Below the pieces are notes generated by a model. That model was not told the origin of the DNA. It saw nothing but the letters and a program-made list of their open reading frames with translations, and searched no databases. A DNA stretch of 7,872 nucleotides. Origin: Clostridiales bacterium. GTDB taxonomy: Bacteria; Bacillota; Clostridia; Oscillospirales; Acutalibacteraceae. Made by a program: the position numbers and the translations under genes. The stretch lies in NCBI GenBank assembly GCA_020859725.1, contig JAJBVR010000142.1:1-7872 (forward strand), read 5' to 3'. Below, piece after piece: positions 6,795-7,872 of the stretch (positions are counted from its first letter, which is position 1; each line of letters begins with the position of its first letter).

Positions 6795-7756
6795 TTATCT
6801 CTTCTCCTCATTTTCGTATTTTTCATATGCTTTTATTATTTCCTGAACCAGTCTGTGCCTGACAACATCTTTTTGCGTGAACCTGCAAATCTGAATATCA
6901 TCAACATGTTTTAAAATTTTAAGCACTCTTTTTAATCCCGATGTTTTTCCCGAAGGCAAATCAATTTGAGTAATATCTCCCGTTACAACCATTTTAGAAT
7001 TAAATCCAAGCCTTGTTAAAAACATTTTCATCTGCTCGGGAGTTGTATTTTGCGCCTCATCCAAAATTATAAAGCTGTCGTCAAGAGTTCTTCCCCTCAT
7101 ATATGCAAGAGGAGCAACCTCTATTGAGCCGCGTTCCTGACATTTTTGAAAAGTTTCGGCTCCGAGCATATCAAAAAGGGCGTCATAAAGCGGGCGCAAA
7201 TACGGATCAACCTTACTTTGAAGATCCCCGGGCAAAAAGCCGAGTTTTTCACCAGCCTCAACAGCGGGACGGGTTAATATTATTTTATCTGCTTTTTTTG
7301 CCCTGAAAGCAGTTACAGCCTCTGCCACAGCCAAATATGTTTTTCCCGTTCCGGCAGGACCTATTCCGAATGTTATGGTGTTTTTATTAATTGCATCGCA
7401 ATATTTTTTCTGGCCTATTGTTTTAGGCTTAACGGGCTTACCCTTTGCCGTTACGCAAATAACATCGCCGGCTACAGATTCCAGCTTATCCTCCCTGCCT
7501 TCCCGAACAAGACTCAAGGCATACCGTATATTCTGGTCGGACAGTGTTTCACCCTTATTTATAAGCATTAGAAGGCTGTTTACAGCTCTTTCCGCCAATG
7601 CCGTATTTTCCTCATTTCCGCTGATTCTCAGATTTCCGCCTCTGCTGACAACAGAAACATCAAACTCTTTTTCAACCTGCTTTATATTTTCATCAAAAGA
7701 ACCAAAAGGTTTGCTGCCTGCTCCATCGCATCAAAAGTTACAATTCTTTCAGCCAT
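6795..7756 (-). CDS. phoH: PhoH family ATPase, with an N-terminal frameshift
   Basis: A cytoplasmic P-loop ATPase of the PhoH/PhoL type. The family is associated with RNA metabolism and commonly sits upstream of ybeY. The main frame (6795-7598 and a little upstream) is intact: Walker A GPAGTGKT, Walker B IILDEAQ, TGDITQIDLP and a final VQEIIKAY. In numbering restored for the shift these lie near residues 133, 230 and 259. The true start is ATG 7756, reading MAERIVTFDAMEQAANL. After that a one-base shift moves the frame, and the family N-terminus continues as FGSFDENIKQVEKEF and on to the main domain without a stop. Restoring one base gives 320 residues, the normal PhoH length. Without it, translation from ATG 7756 ends after about 24 codons, and only a TTG at 7598 would give a truncated ATPase. 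The upstream ribosome binding site is weak. Confidence 0.93.
7702..7709 (-). other. Frameshift site in phoH
   Basis: On the minus strand the reading is GCA GCA AAC CTT TTG GTT, whereas the family frame resumes as GGT TCT TTT GAT GAA. Adding one T to the T-run (CCTTTTGG to CCTTTTTGG) gives A-A-N-L-F-G-S-F-D without further change. The site is not a standard X-XXY-YYZ slippery heptamer. A homopolymer sequencing or assembly error is therefore the first explanation, a real mutation the second, and programmed shifting the least likely. Confidence 0.8.
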
Positions 7757-7758
7757 TA

Positions 7759-7851
7759 TTAAATCTCTGACTTATCTGTGTTTATTATTTCATAGCCGCC
7801 GCTCTTTTTAATGAGATATTGCGAATAAAAAAAATTTAGCGCCCTAAAAAT
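7759..7851 (-). other. Possible 3' end of an upstream minus-strand gene
   Basis: A 30-codon open stretch on the minus strand ends with a TAA placed 2 nt before the phoH ATG. It reads RALNFFYSQYLIKKSGG and then YEIINTDKSEI. The composition looks protein-like, and the tight junction would fit the operon. In this position Firmicutes usually have yqfD, but I cannot match these residues to it. The frame is closed upstream by TAA at 7852-7854. A single extra T in the T5 run (7846-7850) would join it to another open frame (IEIMQFKF) running off the window. The evidence is thin. Confidence 0.22.
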
Positions 7852-7872
7852 TTAAATTGCATAATTTCAATA

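Noticed and set aside
7375..7770. A 131-codon plus-strand open frame opposite phoH
   Set aside because: It is antisense to the conserved PhoH domain and its frameshifted N-terminus. It has no family resemblance and no initiation signal.
7827..7848. Minus-strand hairpin TTTAG-GGCG-CTAAA followed by eight Ts, as a terminator upstream of phoH
   Set aside because: The stem is only 5 bp with one G-C pair, too weak for an intrinsic terminator. It also lies in a stretch that may be coding.

Overview
The window looks like an ordinary chromosomal segment of a low-GC Gram-positive bacterium, most likely a member of the Clostridia (Oscillospirales/Ruminococcaceae-like). The evidence is AT-rich DNA, a phoH-ybeY-era-yqzL-recO gene order of Firmicutes type (yqzL between era and recO is a Firmicutes hallmark), mutS2 placed after recO, and a MepA-like MATE transporter of the kind common in Clostridia. 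No mobile element, CRISPR array, tRNA or rRNA was seen. No gene-free stretch exceeds 300 bases.

Left part, plus strand (1-1918). A strong GC-rich hairpin at 66-106 followed by a T-run is probably the terminator of a gene lying off the left edge. It sits just upstream of a MATE-family multidrug/cation antiporter (146-1537). Next comes an unrecognised ORF of about 94-102 codons (1583-1891). It is in the same frame as the transporter, separated from it by a TAG stop, and has an unclear start. A perfect 18-bp hairpin (1879-1918) ends this unit and serves both strands.

Right part, minus strand, read from right to left (7872-1937). The order is phoH, ybeY, era, yqzL, recO, mutS2 and a 67-codon ORF. 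Most junctions are very tight: a 3-nt gap (phoH/ybeY), TGATG (ybeY/era), a 53-nt gap (era/yqzL), a 56-nt overlap (yqzL/recO), a 3-nt gap (recO/mutS2) and ATGA (mutS2/orf67). This is almost certainly one operon ending at the shared terminator. Its products join rRNA and ribosome maturation (YbeY, Era, perhaps PhoH) with DNA recombination and repair (RecO) and MutS2, whose family is linked both to recombination control and to rescue of collided ribosomes.

The least ordinary points are as follows. phoH has a one-base frameshift near its 5' end, which hides its true N-terminus. yqzL is a 50-codon gene overlapping recO. A small Cys-containing ORF is translationally coupled to mutS2. The plus-strand ORF after the transporter is of uncertain status. 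I found no convincing evidence of a new multi-gene system.
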